This document shows, in pieces, positions 15,605 to 25,689 of a stretch of DNA of 64,000 bases (position 1 is the first letter of the stretch; each line of letters begins with the position of its first letter). This DNA is from Paenibacillus sp. FSL K6-0276. GTDB lineage: Bacteria > Bacillota > Bacilli > Paenibacillales > Paenibacillaceae. The notes below the pieces were generated by a model. It did not search any database and had not been told where the DNA came from. It saw only the letters and a program-made list of their open reading frames with translations. Both the position numbers and the translations under genes were made by a program. The stretch spans positions 3,658,001 through 3,722,000 of the forward strand of contig NZ_CP150276.1 of NCBI RefSeq assembly GCF_037977235.1, written 5' to 3'.

Positions 15605-17899
15605 TCATTGTACAACCTGTAAATCGATGGACAATGTTTGCTCTACATTTGAACCCGTGTGAATTTCGAATCGACCAGGCTCGACGATCCATGTTAAATC
15701 TGCTGAGACAAATTGCAGCTCCTGGGACTTAATTGTAAAGTGAACCGTACGCTTCTCCCCAGGCTCCAAAACTATTTTACAGAAGCCCTTCAGCTCCTTC
15801 TCTGGGCGTGATATCGTGCTGACACAGTCCTTGATGTACAGCTGAACGACCTCTTGTCCAGCCACATCCCCCGTATTCGTCACATCCACCGAAACCGTAC
15901 AAGTACCACCAACGGAAATACTCGACTGATCCAATTGGATACTATCGTAGTGAAAGCTCGTGTAGCTCAGCCCATACCCAAATACATATTGCGGATGGAA
16001 ATCCGTCTCTAAATATCGATGCCCACGCGAACGCTTCTTATTATAGTACACAGGCAATTGTCCCAGATGCTTCGGAATGGATAATGTTAATCGACCTGAT
16101 GGGTTGTAGTCACCGAACAGGATATCCGCAATCGCATGACCTCCCTCTTGCCCTGGATACCATGCCTCCACAATCGCATCAGCATGCTCATCAATCCATG
16201 GCTCAACAATTGGGCGACCATTGATATACACAACAATCAGTTTCTTGCCTAAACTGTGAAGCTCCTGCAACAGCTCGAGCTGTACTCCACATAAATTCAG
16301 CTGTGCACGATCAAAGCCTTCTCCACAATCCATATCACTAAGCATAAACGTATCTGTAATGACCGCAGCCCCAGTCTTCAAATCAATCGTACCTTCTCCA
16401 AAATCACGTGCACTCGATCCGCCTACAACAGCAATAATTGTATCCGCTGTAGCGGCAGCTGCGATCGCCGCCTCGAACCCTTCCCGAGACGGGTCCTTCA
16501 CTCGACAGCCTGGTGCATACACAACCTCACTCAAGCCTGAACACTTCGCGCGAACTCCATCCAATACGGTAACAATCTGCTCCCGCTCCTGCGGTGACGT
16601 ATAATCGCCTAACTGGTTATACACATTGTTCGCGTTCGGTCCAATAACGGCGATCTTGCCACGGAATGGAGATAACGGCAATGACTGTTCCTTATTCTTC
16701 AGTAGCACAATGCCTTCGCGTGCAGCTTGCCGAGCCAACTCTCGATGAGACGATTGACCAATAACTTGCTCTGCCAACGCTGGATTCACATACGGGCGTT
16801 CGAACAATCCTAATTCAAATTTCAATCGCAAGATTCGCTCCACCGCAAGATCTAGATCTGACACCGCGATCAATTGCTGATCCAGTGCAGATTGTAAATA
16901 TTGCCCGAAGGTTTCACCGGACATCTCCATATCTACGCCCGCTTTCAGCGATAGGCTGGCCGCTTCCTCTTCCGTCTCACAGATTTGATGACCGTGTCTG
17001 AGCTGGCTCATCGCTCCACAATCCGTGATGACGAAGCCGTCAAAGCCCCACGTGTCACGTAAAATATGCGTCAACAGCTCTTTACTAGACGTACAAGGTA
17101 CACCATCAATTTCGTTGTAAGCCGTCATTATGGATTTGGCACCTGCTGCAACCGCACGCTGGAAAGGAAGTAAATCCTTCTCCATCAGTTCGCGCATGCC
17201 CATACGTACGGTATCCGCATTACGTCCACCATCTGGACTACCATAAGCAACAAAGTGCTTCAAGGTTGCAAGAATGGTATGATCCGTATTTAACGAATCC
17301 CCTTGCAACCCCTTCACCGCAGCTATTGCCATTTCACTAATCAAATGAGGATCTTCGCCAAAGCATTCCTCTGTCCGCCCCCAACGCGGATCACGTGTCA
17401 CGTCCAATACAGGAGAATAGGTAGCTGCTCCCCCTTGTGCACGAGTCTCTGCCGCTACAGCCTGACATACCTGTTGGAACAACTCTGTATTCCAGCTACT
17501 TCCGATGGTCAGAGGCACTGGGAACACCGTGTTCCCTATGGCCATATGTCCATGGGAGCATTCCTCTCCGAGTAGAATGGGAATGCCAAGTCGTGTATGT
17601 TCCATAGCATAACGCTGAATAAGATTGGTAACTTCTGCCCCTTCACGCGGGGACAAGCCTGTTTCGAGTGTTACCTCTGTCCATGGATCCGCTCGAAGCA
17701 CACCATATAGTGAACCGACTCCACCATTCGCAATAGCGTCTTTAAATGCATCCGTGAGCTGTACTTCTCCGTTGACTTTTGTATATGTCTTCCAGCCAAA
17801 AGGCTGGAGGAGTTGTCCAATCTTCTCCTCCAGCGTCATTTCGGCCAACAAATCAGCAACGCGCTCAGCAATTGATAACGAAGGGTTTTTATATTTCAT
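15605..17899 (-). CDS. GH3 beta-glycosidase (cytoplasmic)
   Basis: 764 residues with three domains: a (beta/alpha)8 barrel holding the nucleophile region GFVITDCGAM, a second alpha/beta domain (about 390-600), and a fibronectin-III-like C-terminus (SVDVTNTGDVAGQEVVQLYI). KHF at TLKHFVAYG and RTEECFGEDP are the standard substrate-pocket segments. The family covers beta-glucosidases, xylosidases and related enzymes; the NagZ-type His-Asp dyad of GH3 hexosaminidases is not evident, so activity is left open. No signal peptide. ATG 17899 follows GGAGG by 10 bases. It lies between two GH38 genes, consistent with cleaving a beta-linked sugar of the same glycan. Confidence 0.88.
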   Translation of the reverse strand: MKYKNPSLSIAERVADLLAEMTLEEKIGQLLQPFGWKTYTKVNGEVQLTDAFKDAIANGGVGSLYGVLRADPWTEVTLETGLSPREGAEVTNLIQRYAMEHTRLGIPILLGEECSHGHMAIGNTVFPVPLTIGSSWNTELFQQVCQAVAAETRAQGGAATYSPVLDVTRDPRWGRTEECFGEDPHLISEMAIAAVKGLQGDSLNTDHTILATLKHFVAYGSPDGGRNADTVRMGMRELMEKDLLPFQRAVAAGAKSIMTAYNEIDGVPCTSSKELLTHILRDTWGFDGFVITDCGAMSQLRHGHQICETEEEAASLSLKAGVDMEMSGETFGQYLQSALDQQLIAVSDLDLAVERILRLKFELGLFERPYVNPALAEQVIGQSSHRELARQAAREGIVLLKNKEQSLPLSPFRGKIAVIGPNANNVYNQLGDYTSPQEREQIVTVLDGVRAKCSGLSEVVYAPGCRVKDPSREGFEAAIAAAATADTIIAVVGGSSARDFGEGTIDLKTGAAVITDTFMLSDMDCGEGFDRAQLNLCGVQLELLQELHSLGKKLIVVYINGRPIVEPWIDEHADAIVEAWYPGQEGGHAIADILFGDYNPSGRLTLSIPKHLGQLPVYYNKKRSRGHRYLETDFHPQYVFGYGLSYTSFHYDSIQLDQSSISVGGTCTVSVDVTNTGDVAGQEVVQLYIKDCVSTISRPEKELKGFCKIVLEPGEKRTVHFTIKSQELQFVSADLTWIVEPGRFEIHTGSNVEQTLSIDLQVVQ

Positions 17900-17926
17900 T
17901 CGATATAAACCTCCAGTCTTGTTGAG

Positions 17927-20371
17927 CTAGTGTTGGCGCCACGCTAGAATACCAGCATTCATTCCACGGCATGCATCCATGGAGACATCTGGCTTGCTAT
18001 ATGTCTCGCCCCAAGTAATGAAATATCTAAATTCATAGAAACCGCCCAATGTCGCTGAGAAATTGGTTTCCCAATAGTTATTCATCACCCAAGCGTACAA
18101 ATGAGCCGGGTCCTGCTCCAGCTTCTCATCACCGTTAAGCAATCGATACCCATGCTCTAGCGATCCAAGCTGAATTAATGGCGTATCTGGCATCGCGATC
18201 ACAACGCCTTGCGATCCGGCAACATATACAGCTCCTTCTCCAACCGCTGTATAATCCGCTAAGCTACCTGGTAATTGATCCTTCCGCATCCGAGTCAACG
18301 CATCCATCTTATCCACCCATAGCTCATACGTATCCGTTGATAATGATCCACCAAAAGGAAGTGAAACATATAAGTTCTCAGGCTTCCAAACGCTCTCTTT
18401 ATGCATGCGTACGGCCACATCCACACGTGGGCGATCTGCGTATACCGTCAAGAACAAGGAGTAATGCTCACAACCATCCACCTTGTAAGTTAATTGAATA
18501 ATGCCATACACCGGACCCTGCGTAATGATCTCTGCACTAATTAACTCGCCTGTTGAAACGATCGCATCCGGTCCCTTCCGATTACGGCCCATCAGACGAC
18601 GCACCTCGGTCATTTCTACGACCTTCGTTGCAGGTGTAACATCATAGACTGGCGTAAAAGCTGCGTGCTGGCGATCGGCACGAAGTAGTTCTTGTCCCGT
18701 CGTTTTATCTACCCACGAGGTGATCCCTTCTCCCTTTTTCCACGTGATGTGTACAAATGGAGTTTCTACATAGGAAGATGTCATGCGGAAACTCTTCACA
18801 TCATGCGTAACATCCAGATCCATAACGCGATCGGATGCCAAATAATCGTTCATAAAAGCGGTCCCGATACCTGGTTTCACGGCGACGATCTGAAGTACTC
18901 TCTCTTCACTAGGCTGCAATGTTACCGGAATCGTTACGATCACACCTCGAGATGCCAGACGAAGCTGTGATGGTATGACCTCATTCGTCGTAATATCACG
19001 CACCTCGAAGCCGTCCTTGATCTCATCGTGATACCATCCTTCGAGGATGAGATGCGCATAATCTTCTTGCACATAATGATATGGATTATGAATTTTGAAT
19101 TTCATAGGACGCCCAGGAGCAAGTAATGCATCACCCTTCGCTTCAAGGATGTCGTACAACGCACGATGCGCAATCGTACTTGCATTGGCGGCAAAGGCTT
19201 CCTTCCGCAAGCCTAATTCCTGAACGAACGGATTCCAAGGCTCGGAAATGGATGAATGATATCCCCATGTATGCTCAGCAAACATCGTTAACTGATATTC
19301 CATCTCCTTCATCGTCTCCGATGTAACGATTTCACAATTCGGATCTAGCCTTCTTACCTTTTGATATACACGTTGTGCTTCACGGAATACTTGTACATGC
19401 TTCGGTGTTGAACCTACGCCATCCGTCCACCAGTCTGGCCAATCTCCACGATACACAGGAATATCTTCCGCATGCTGTTCCGCATGAACACGAACTTCAC
19501 CGAAGAAATCATCTAAAGTTGCCATCTGAATCTCAATCTGTTCGCCGTGCTTCGCATTCCATTGACGAATAAACGCCATCGTCTCCGCATTCGGTGGATT
19601 GTTATCTGTTGGTAGCCCCGAGAACATAGCCGGGAAGAAGTTAAAGGCATATCCATCTTCTTTCAACCGCTCGATGTAGCGAAGTATACGCTGTTCAGCA
19701 ATCTCGAATGTGGCGCCTTGACTCATATCAAATTCATCTTTGATCGTATATTTTCCACCCATACCAGGTACAAGCCCCAGATCATTACCGAATACATAAT
19801 GCTCCCCGCTCCAGGTCAGCAATCGATCACCGGAAGGCATTTCCCACCAGAAAGGCTGCTGCTTCTTCCAGCAAGGAAACATTCCGTGATGGGTATGAAT
19901 GCAGGTAGATAAATTATGAATACCGGCATCTAACAATGCTTGACCATACCCCCAGCTAAAGCCGTTAATATCTGCAGTCATCGCTGATGTGATTGGAGCT
20001 TGAATGGAATGTCCAAAATCACGCACACGGGCAATCATCGACGTGAACAAATCTTTGCCGATTAATTCCGTCATATTTAAGTACGTACCGGATAAGCCGA
20101 TCTCACCACGCTTGACTCCTGCTACGAACTCTTCTTTTTCCTGCTCCGTTGCCCGGCTCAGGAAGGTTTCGATAGGCCAGAACGTTTCACATACCCATTT
20201 AAATCCCTTCCATTCGGGTCGACGACCGGATTGAATTTCACGTAAGATGTGAAGCACCTGACGGATAAAGTCTACATGATATTGTTGGATCTTCTCCTGA
20301 CGCTCTGTGTAGCCGATATCGGTATGGGAATGATGAATCGCAAAAATTTTCCAAGGTTTGGTGTTAGCCAT
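17927..20371 (-). CDS. GH38-type alpha-mannosidase, HSHTDIGYT subgroup
   Basis: 814 residues, no signal peptide. The zinc-binding start is HHSHTDIGYTERQEK instead of the HxHWDxEW of classic GH38. The presumed nucleophile lies in MTADINGFSWGYGQ, and a further zinc His in LFAEHTWGYHSSIS. Tryptophan-rich loops such as PFWWE and GDWPDWWTDG line the pocket. It is a full-length paralogue of the protein at 55038-57485, at the opposite end of the locus, and more distantly of 52886-55009. GAGGAG precedes ATG 20371. It is 24 bases after the MngB-like gene in the operon. The lineage is GH38, but its exact linkage is unknown. Confidence 0.85.
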   Translation of the reverse strand: MANTKPWKIFAIHHSHTDIGYTERQEKIQQYHVDFIRQVLHILREIQSGRRPEWKGFKWVCETFWPIETFLSRATEQEKEEFVAGVKRGEIGLSGTYLNMTELIGKDLFTSMIARVRDFGHSIQAPITSAMTADINGFSWGYGQALLDAGIHNLSTCIHTHHGMFPCWKKQQPFWWEMPSGDRLLTWSGEHYVFGNDLGLVPGMGGKYTIKDEFDMSQGATFEIAEQRILRYIERLKEDGYAFNFFPAMFSGLPTDNNPPNAETMAFIRQWNAKHGEQIEIQMATLDDFFGEVRVHAEQHAEDIPVYRGDWPDWWTDGVGSTPKHVQVFREAQRVYQKVRRLDPNCEIVTSETMKEMEYQLTMFAEHTWGYHSSISEPWNPFVQELGLRKEAFAANASTIAHRALYDILEAKGDALLAPGRPMKFKIHNPYHYVQEDYAHLILEGWYHDEIKDGFEVRDITTNEVIPSQLRLASRGVIVTIPVTLQPSEERVLQIVAVKPGIGTAFMNDYLASDRVMDLDVTHDVKSFRMTSSYVETPFVHITWKKGEGITSWVDKTTGQELLRADRQHAAFTPVYDVTPATKVVEMTEVRRLMGRNRKGPDAIVSTGELISAEIITQGPVYGIIQLTYKVDGCEHYSLFLTVYADRPRVDVAVRMHKESVWKPENLYVSLPFGGSLSTDTYELWVDKMDALTRMRKDQLPGSLADYTAVGEGAVYVAGSQGVVIAMPDTPLIQLGSLEHGYRLLNGDEKLEQDPAHLYAWVMNNYWETNFSATLGGFYEFRYFITWGETYSKPDVSMDACRGMNAGILAWRQH

Positions 20372-20395
20372 TTTTTATTCTCCTCTACTTGATGC

Positions 20396-23134
20396 TCATA
20401 TCGATTTGTTAAGAACGACAGTTACGATCTCGGCCGCCTTTACTTCAAGCTGGATGACAGCGCTTGAATCCACCGTAAGCGCTTCCTCACGTGATTCGAG
20501 AATATTACTTTTATACGCCTGACTATAGGTCATACGAGGTTCGAAGGCTAATGTCGTTGGTGAAGTGGTCATGTTGAACCAACGAATAGCAAGATCACCC
20601 GTTGCTTCAGCTACCTTCACGGAAGAGAGCTGCATGTCATTGCCACGCGCCTGCAACCATTGATGCTTCGGCTGAAGACTACCGTTATGAATATCTGTCG
20701 ATACAGTCATCCATGGTACTTGATATTGATAGGCAAGCGCATACGCTTCTTCAGCTACCGCAGAACCATGTGGAATAATCATGAGCTCCGCCTGTGCAGG
20801 ACCTAGACATTGCGCTTCTGGTGTGTAGAAAACGCCCCAATCTCCAAGCTCACCTGTGCAGCGTAGCAAGGTAACGGCAATCGTATTACGTCCATCACGT
20901 AACACTTCGTATTCATTTAACCCTTTATTGGCAATGGTTAAGCCTGTCACATTGTCTTGCACACTAACGAACGCTTGCTGATGTTGACTATTGTCTGGCT
21001 TCGTCCACTCACTCGAAGGTTGTGTGCTTCGTGTTGCGATCTCAAACATCGAATCGGCATGATGCATATCGCTGACGAGATCCGTTGGGAACAGCATTCT
21101 TATGCGATGATCCTTCGCTTGATTATCGAAGGAGCTCTTCACTTGAAGACCTTTGCTATATTTCTCAAGCGTCACTGTCGTTATTATATGAAGCTTCTTG
21201 GTTTCAGCTGAACGTCCAGCCTGACGACTCGGGAACCACACGATGCCTTGCTGCTCTGCTGCAAGCAATTCATCAGCACTTGCTGGAATCTCCCATTCAT
21301 GAACGATTTGTACCGTACATGCGTACGGCTGATCAGATACGATGGAAATGTCCGCTTTGAGTGTTTCTGTCGTCAATACCGTCGTGTTCTTCGGCTGACA
21401 ATACATGTATTCATTTCCGATATCGCCGCTATTCTCATAGATACCTAGACCGCTATACACTTTACCATTTGCCTTATCCGATAATGTGATCGATCCATTG
21501 TCTTCAATCCGTGCAGAAATAAACTCATTCTCTAGCGTCCGTTCATGGAGTAGCGAGCTTTCCTTTATTTCAGAATGTGGTCTCTCCTCTACATCCTTCA
21601 ACCAGGCATAAACTTGATGACCATTTGCAGGAACTGCTTCGACATGAAGCTCTAATCGAACACGGCGTGAGAAATACGGCTGACGAAATTTATCATCCGG
21701 CAAGTCATAATCGAAGTGAAGCCCCAGATCGGTTAGCTGATAATCCATCTGACGCCCATCATGATCTATCACTTGATGATGATGAATCTCGAGCGATGTC
21801 ATCTGATTACGCATCTTCTCTATCGTTACGCCTTCGCGGAAATAGATACGAGCAATATCCAGCTCCACAGTAACTACCCCACTGCGGTCATGTCCTGTCG
21901 TATTAAACACAATGAATGGACATGCGTGATCACCGTATTCGGCGAAGCACGATGTATCCACATGGCTTGCGATCCACTCCATACTGTTCTGCACAATAGA
22001 TTCTGTAACGTGACGGCTCTTGTCGAATCGCGTTACCATCTCACGATGTACCTCATCCACACTACAGCCACAAATACTATCATGCGGATGATTCTGCATG
22101 AGCGTCTTCCATGCATAGGTGAATAAGTGATGTGGATACGCATGTCCCAACTGATGAGCATAAGCAGATAACGGCTCAGCAACCTTCTCGAGCAATGTCT
22201 GACCCTGCTGGTTCATTTGCTTCAAATACACACGGGAGGAGGCCGTATTCACTAACGTTCCCCATCCATCTGTACGCTGACTTCGAAGCTCACCTTGGAC
22301 GGTTGATAATTCACAATCAAGTGAACGATGAAGTGCATTCAAATAATCATTAAAATTGGAGTGAATAAACTCCGTGTCTGGATAGAGTTCACTAGCTGTC
22401 CGAATGGCTTCCGGCAAGTCCAGCTGAGCTGGCTGATGATCACAACCGTTCATATACAGTAGCTCGCTCGTCGATGCATATTTCTCCGCATCCGCTAGCT
22501 TCCGATCCCAGAATGCCTTAGCTTCTACGGGATCTACTGGGACTTCATTTCCATTCGAGTACCAATTCGCAAATAGAATACCGAGAACCTTCGAGCTATC
22601 AGGACCTTCCCAGATCAATTCGGAGTAGGACGATTCATAATCTCCATCCGATACCTCATTGTTGAATCCCGTCGGCTTCACACCACGACCGAAGAAGGCG
22701 TTCTGAATACCTGACTGCTGCATGAGCTGTGGTGTCTGTCCACACAACCCGAAGGTATCAGGAAAGTATCCAATTTTGGATACTTCCCCATACTTCAGCG
22801 CATCTTGATGACCGATCTGCATGTTTCTTACATTGGCTTCACTACTGGTGAGGAACGCATCCTGCAAAATATACCATGGACCAATAAGGATTCGACCATT
22901 TTGAATATGACGCAACAGTCGCTCCTTCTGATCCGGTCTAACTTGAAGATAATCCTCGAGAATGATCGTCTGCCCATCCATGAAAAAACTACGAAATTCT
23001 GACTCCTCGTCCAACCGATCTAGCAAACAATCTACCAATTGAACGAGACGAACATGATGCTTCTCATAGGGTAAATACCATTCACGATCCCAGTGCGTAT
23101 GGGAAACGATATGTGCTGTTCTTTTCTTCGTCAT
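20396..23134 (-). CDS. GH38 alpha-mannosidase, MngB-like
   Basis: 912 residues in classic GH38 form: HIVSHTHWDREWYLP (zinc His and Asp), GYFPDTFGLCGQTPQ (nucleophile Asp), NHPHDSICGCSVDEVH (zinc His), then large beta-sandwich domains. This resembles the MngB/YbgG group of bacterial mannosidases, often active on alpha-1,2-, 1,3- or 1,6-linked mannose or mannosylglycerate. No signal peptide, so the sugar must be imported first. ATG 23134 follows GGGGGAG. Third gene of the GH130 operon, 19 bases after GH125. Confidence 0.92.
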   Translation of the reverse strand: MTKKRTAHIVSHTHWDREWYLPYEKHHVRLVQLVDCLLDRLDEESEFRSFFMDGQTIILEDYLQVRPDQKERLLRHIQNGRILIGPWYILQDAFLTSSEANVRNMQIGHQDALKYGEVSKIGYFPDTFGLCGQTPQLMQQSGIQNAFFGRGVKPTGFNNEVSDGDYESSYSELIWEGPDSSKVLGILFANWYSNGNEVPVDPVEAKAFWDRKLADAEKYASTSELLYMNGCDHQPAQLDLPEAIRTASELYPDTEFIHSNFNDYLNALHRSLDCELSTVQGELRSQRTDGWGTLVNTASSRVYLKQMNQQGQTLLEKVAEPLSAYAHQLGHAYPHHLFTYAWKTLMQNHPHDSICGCSVDEVHREMVTRFDKSRHVTESIVQNSMEWIASHVDTSCFAEYGDHACPFIVFNTTGHDRSGVVTVELDIARIYFREGVTIEKMRNQMTSLEIHHHQVIDHDGRQMDYQLTDLGLHFDYDLPDDKFRQPYFSRRVRLELHVEAVPANGHQVYAWLKDVEERPHSEIKESSLLHERTLENEFISARIEDNGSITLSDKANGKVYSGLGIYENSGDIGNEYMYCQPKNTTVLTTETLKADISIVSDQPYACTVQIVHEWEIPASADELLAAEQQGIVWFPSRQAGRSAETKKLHIITTVTLEKYSKGLQVKSSFDNQAKDHRIRMLFPTDLVSDMHHADSMFEIATRSTQPSSEWTKPDNSQHQQAFVSVQDNVTGLTIANKGLNEYEVLRDGRNTIAVTLLRCTGELGDWGVFYTPEAQCLGPAQAELMIIPHGSAVAEEAYALAYQYQVPWMTVSTDIHNGSLQPKHQWLQARGNDMQLSSVKVAEATGDLAIRWFNMTTSPTTLAFEPRMTYSQAYKSNILESREEALTVDSSAVIQLEVKAAEIVTVVLNKSI

Positions 23135-23153
23135 GCCATTGCTCCCCCTTTCA

Positions 23154-24473
23154 CTACAAGATGCCTTCCTTCATCGCCTTGTACACGAGCTGAGAGAACA
23201 GGCTGTTCGACCAAGCAAACCATTTTCTAGTAAAAATCGTTGGATCGTCGGAATGGAATCCTTCATGCATAAAGCCTGTATCCGCATCGGTCTTCTCCAG
23301 TAACTCGATCATCGCTAGCTTCTCATCCGCTGTCGTTGCTGTGAGCCCTTGCATAGATAATGACAAATGCCAGACATATCCTGCCGGTGTATGTGGACTA
23401 CCAATGCCTTTTGCTACTTTACCTTCAAAGTAATAAGGGTTTTCCTTGGATAACACAAATCTTCTCGTGTTCTGATAGATTTCATCCTCCGTTGTGCAAT
23501 AGCCCAAGTAAGGAATCGAAATCAATCCCGGTGTTCCCGCATCATCCATGAGACAGTGGTTACCATAGCCATCCGTCTCGAAGGCATAAATCGGTCCGAA
23601 TTCCGGATGACGATAAATACCGTATGTTTTGATCCCATGATCGATATCTGCTTCTAAATCCTTCAGCTCTTGCAAAAACTCCATATCACGGAATACCCAC
23701 TCCGCAAATTCCTGCATCTGGCGAAGTGCAACAACTGCGAACATATTCCCTGGAATGTTGTAATGGAATTCGCATACATCATCGCTTGAGCGGAATCCTG
23801 ACCACACCATTCCTGTATAATTGACAGGCATTCCAAGGCCTTTATTCCGTAAGGAATCCTCTGGAATACCGTTATTTCGAGTGAAGCGATACGGCGATTC
23901 TTCAAAATGACGCTGTTCTGTGATGAACAAGTTATACATGATACGCATAGCCGATTTAAACCCAGCATCGAACATATCTGTAGTACCCGTTTCCTTCCAT
24001 AGCGCATATGCAAGCCGCATCGAGAAACATAAGGAGTCAATTTCGAATTTACGCTCCCATACCCAAGGGGACATGTCTGTTATATCCGTCGTATTCCAAT
24101 GCCAATCATTCGCAGATTCATTAAATGCATTCGCGTAAGGATCAATATGAATGTACTGAATATGACGCTTTACTAAACCTTTAAGAATGCGTTGAAGATC
24201 TTCGTCTTCTTTGGCAAACGGTACATAATGAATGACCTGTTCTACCGAATCCCGTAACCAACAAGCTGGAATGTCTCCTGTAATGACAAAAGTCGTTCCA
24301 TCCTCTTTTAATTTCGTCGTCGTTTCCAAAGTGTTCGGGAAGCAGTTCTTAAATAGCTGAAGAAGCTTCGGTCGATGCGCAAGCTTGTGCTCTGCTTCTT
24401 GTAGAACTTCTTGAATCGATTGTGGCAATGTTAAGGATGGCATCGTAATTTTGGGTAATCTAAACTGTTCCAT
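23154..24473 (-). CDS. GH125 exo-alpha-1,6-mannosidase
   Basis: 439 residues, metal-independent alpha-mannosidase (PF06824). Hallmarks are GDIPACWLRDSVEQV near residue 70, NESANDWHWNTTD, the FEIDSLCFSMRLAY helix, and LMDDAGTPGLISIPYLG. Family members invert alpha-1,6-mannosides, such as the core or backbone linkages of N-glycans and yeast mannan. No signal peptide. ATG 24473 follows AGAGGAG. It lies between GH130 and the MngB-like GH38, so the operon pairs retaining GH38 enzymes with an inverting alpha-1,6 enzyme, as expected for a branched mannan core. Confidence 0.93.
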   Translation of the reverse strand: MEQFRLPKITMPSLTLPQSIQEVLQEAEHKLAHRPKLLQLFKNCFPNTLETTTKLKEDGTTFVITGDIPACWLRDSVEQVIHYVPFAKEDEDLQRILKGLVKRHIQYIHIDPYANAFNESANDWHWNTTDITDMSPWVWERKFEIDSLCFSMRLAYALWKETGTTDMFDAGFKSAMRIMYNLFITEQRHFEESPYRFTRNNGIPEDSLRNKGLGMPVNYTGMVWSGFRSSDDVCEFHYNIPGNMFAVVALRQMQEFAEWVFRDMEFLQELKDLEADIDHGIKTYGIYRHPEFGPIYAFETDGYGNHCLMDDAGTPGLISIPYLGYCTTEDEIYQNTRRFVLSKENPYYFEGKVAKGIGSPHTPAGYVWHLSLSMQGLTATTADEKLAMIELLEKTDADTGFMHEGFHSDDPTIFTRKWFAWSNSLFSQLVYKAMKEGIL

Positions 24474-24523
24474 TGGTAAGCTCCTCTACAATTGAAATTC
24501 TGTCATTGCATCTGATGATGTCG

Positions 24524-25510
24524 TTACAGCGGATACTTATCCATATAGTCCAACAGCTCATCCACCGTTGTGAAAGCCACACCCGTTACGGTATCGGCAC
24601 AGCCATAGTAAATGGCGATGCGACCTGTCTCACTATCTGACAATGCTGCACAAGGGAAGGTAACATTCGGTACATCTCCTACACACTCATACAATGTTTC
24701 TGGTCCAAGAATGTAATTCCGTGATCGTGCGAGCACCTTCCATGGCTCATGTAGATCTAATAACGCCGCGCCCATACGATATACGAACCCGTTACATGTA
24801 TTAATGACGCCATGATAAATCAACAACCAACCACGATCGGTTTCAATCGGAACCGGCCCTGGACCAATTTTCTTCGATTGCCATGCGGATGCATCTGAAT
24901 TAATCGTCCCCATTACATAACGATGTTTACCCCAATACGTTAAATCTGGACTCTCACTAAAGAAGATATCCCCAAATGGCGTATGCCCTGTATCACTTGG
25001 ACGGCTTATCATGGCGTACTTACCATTAATTTTGCGTGGGAAGAGAACGCCATTGCGGTTATACGGCAAGAAAGCGTTTTCTAATTGGTGAAATGTTTTG
25101 AAATCATACGTATAAGCAAGACCGATCGTTGGTCCATGATACCCGTTACACCATGAAATATAATATTTATCCTCGATTTTGCACACGCGCGGATCGTAGC
25201 GATATTCCCGCTTCGTTACATATTCGTCACCTTCGAATTGGAGCGGTTGCTCATTAATTTCCCAATGTAGCCCGTCCTGACTGAAGCCAGCGAATATATC
25301 CATACTTACGGATCTAGAGTCACAGCGAAATACCCCTGCAAATCCACCTTCGAACGGAATCACCGCAGAATTAAAAATACTGTTCGAGTTCACCTGTGCA
25401 TTACGCTGAATAATCGGATTTTGAGTATACCGCCACACTGGGGCATTATAGCCACTCGGCTTATCCTGCCACGGCATATTTGATAGTGCCTCACCAATAA
25501 TTTTGCTCAT
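24524..25510 (-). CDS. GH130 beta-mannoside phosphorylase
   Basis: 328 residues, five-bladed propeller. [19 protein letters not shown] holds the catalytic Asp, and [19 protein letters not shown] the phosphate-binding strand. Family members phosphorolyse Man-beta-1,4-GlcNAc or Man-beta-1,4-Glc to mannose-1-phosphate. Next to GH125, GH38 and GH18/GH29 genes, Man-beta-1,4-GlcNAc from the N-glycan core is the most natural substrate (inference). No signal peptide. ATG 25510 follows GGGAGGAG. It is first gene of the operon that ends at 12418. The region upstream carries the 21-bp-spaced direct repeat shared with the importer operon. Confidence 0.92.
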   Translation of the reverse strand: MSKIIGEALSNMPWQDKPSGYNAPVWRYTQNPIIQRNAQVNSNSIFNSAVIPFEGGFAGVFRCDSRSVSMDIFAGFSQDGLHWEINEQPLQFEGDEYVTKREYRYDPRVCKIEDKYYISWCNGYHGPTIGLAYTYDFKTFHQLENAFLPYNRNGVLFPRKINGKYAMISRPSDTGHTPFGDIFFSESPDLTYWGKHRYVMGTINSDASAWQSKKIGPGPVPIETDRGWLLIYHGVINTCNGFVYRMGAALLDLHEPWKVLARSRNYILGPETLYECVGDVPNVTFPCAALSDSETGRIAIYYGCADTVTGVAFTTVDELLDYMDKYPL

Positions 25511-25636
25511 TTCCTAAACTCCTCCCACGTCTTTGAATGTAGTCTACGGCCTGTCCTCAACTATCGAGTCCAACCTTTCCCCCATACTGTAAATGATAAT
25601 AAAGCGCATTAAAAGTCAATTTATCCGTAATCTAAC

Positions 25637-25669
25637 GTTTGTTGACTAGGAAATCATGTTTGTTAACTA
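25637..25669. promoter_or_regulatory. direct-repeat operator upstream of the GH130 operon
   Basis: GTTTGTTGACTA (25637-25648) and GTTTGTTAACTA (25658-25669) lie exactly 21 bases apart, two helical turns, as for AraC-type dimers. The same block, CTAACGTTTGTTGACTA through ATCATGTTTGTTA, recurs at 39598-39630, and similarity extends leftward to about 25613. On the minus strand a TTGACT (25617-25612 area) follows it toward the GH130 start, a possible -35. Confidence 0.7.
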
Positions 25670-25689
25670 ATTGAATAGGTCGCATCCAT

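Noticed and set aside
15605..17899. Calling the GH3 enzyme a beta-N-acetylhexosaminidase
   Set aside because: It would suit the pathway, but the His-Asp dyad typical of NagZ-type GH3 is not evident and the three-domain form fits glucosidase-like members better.
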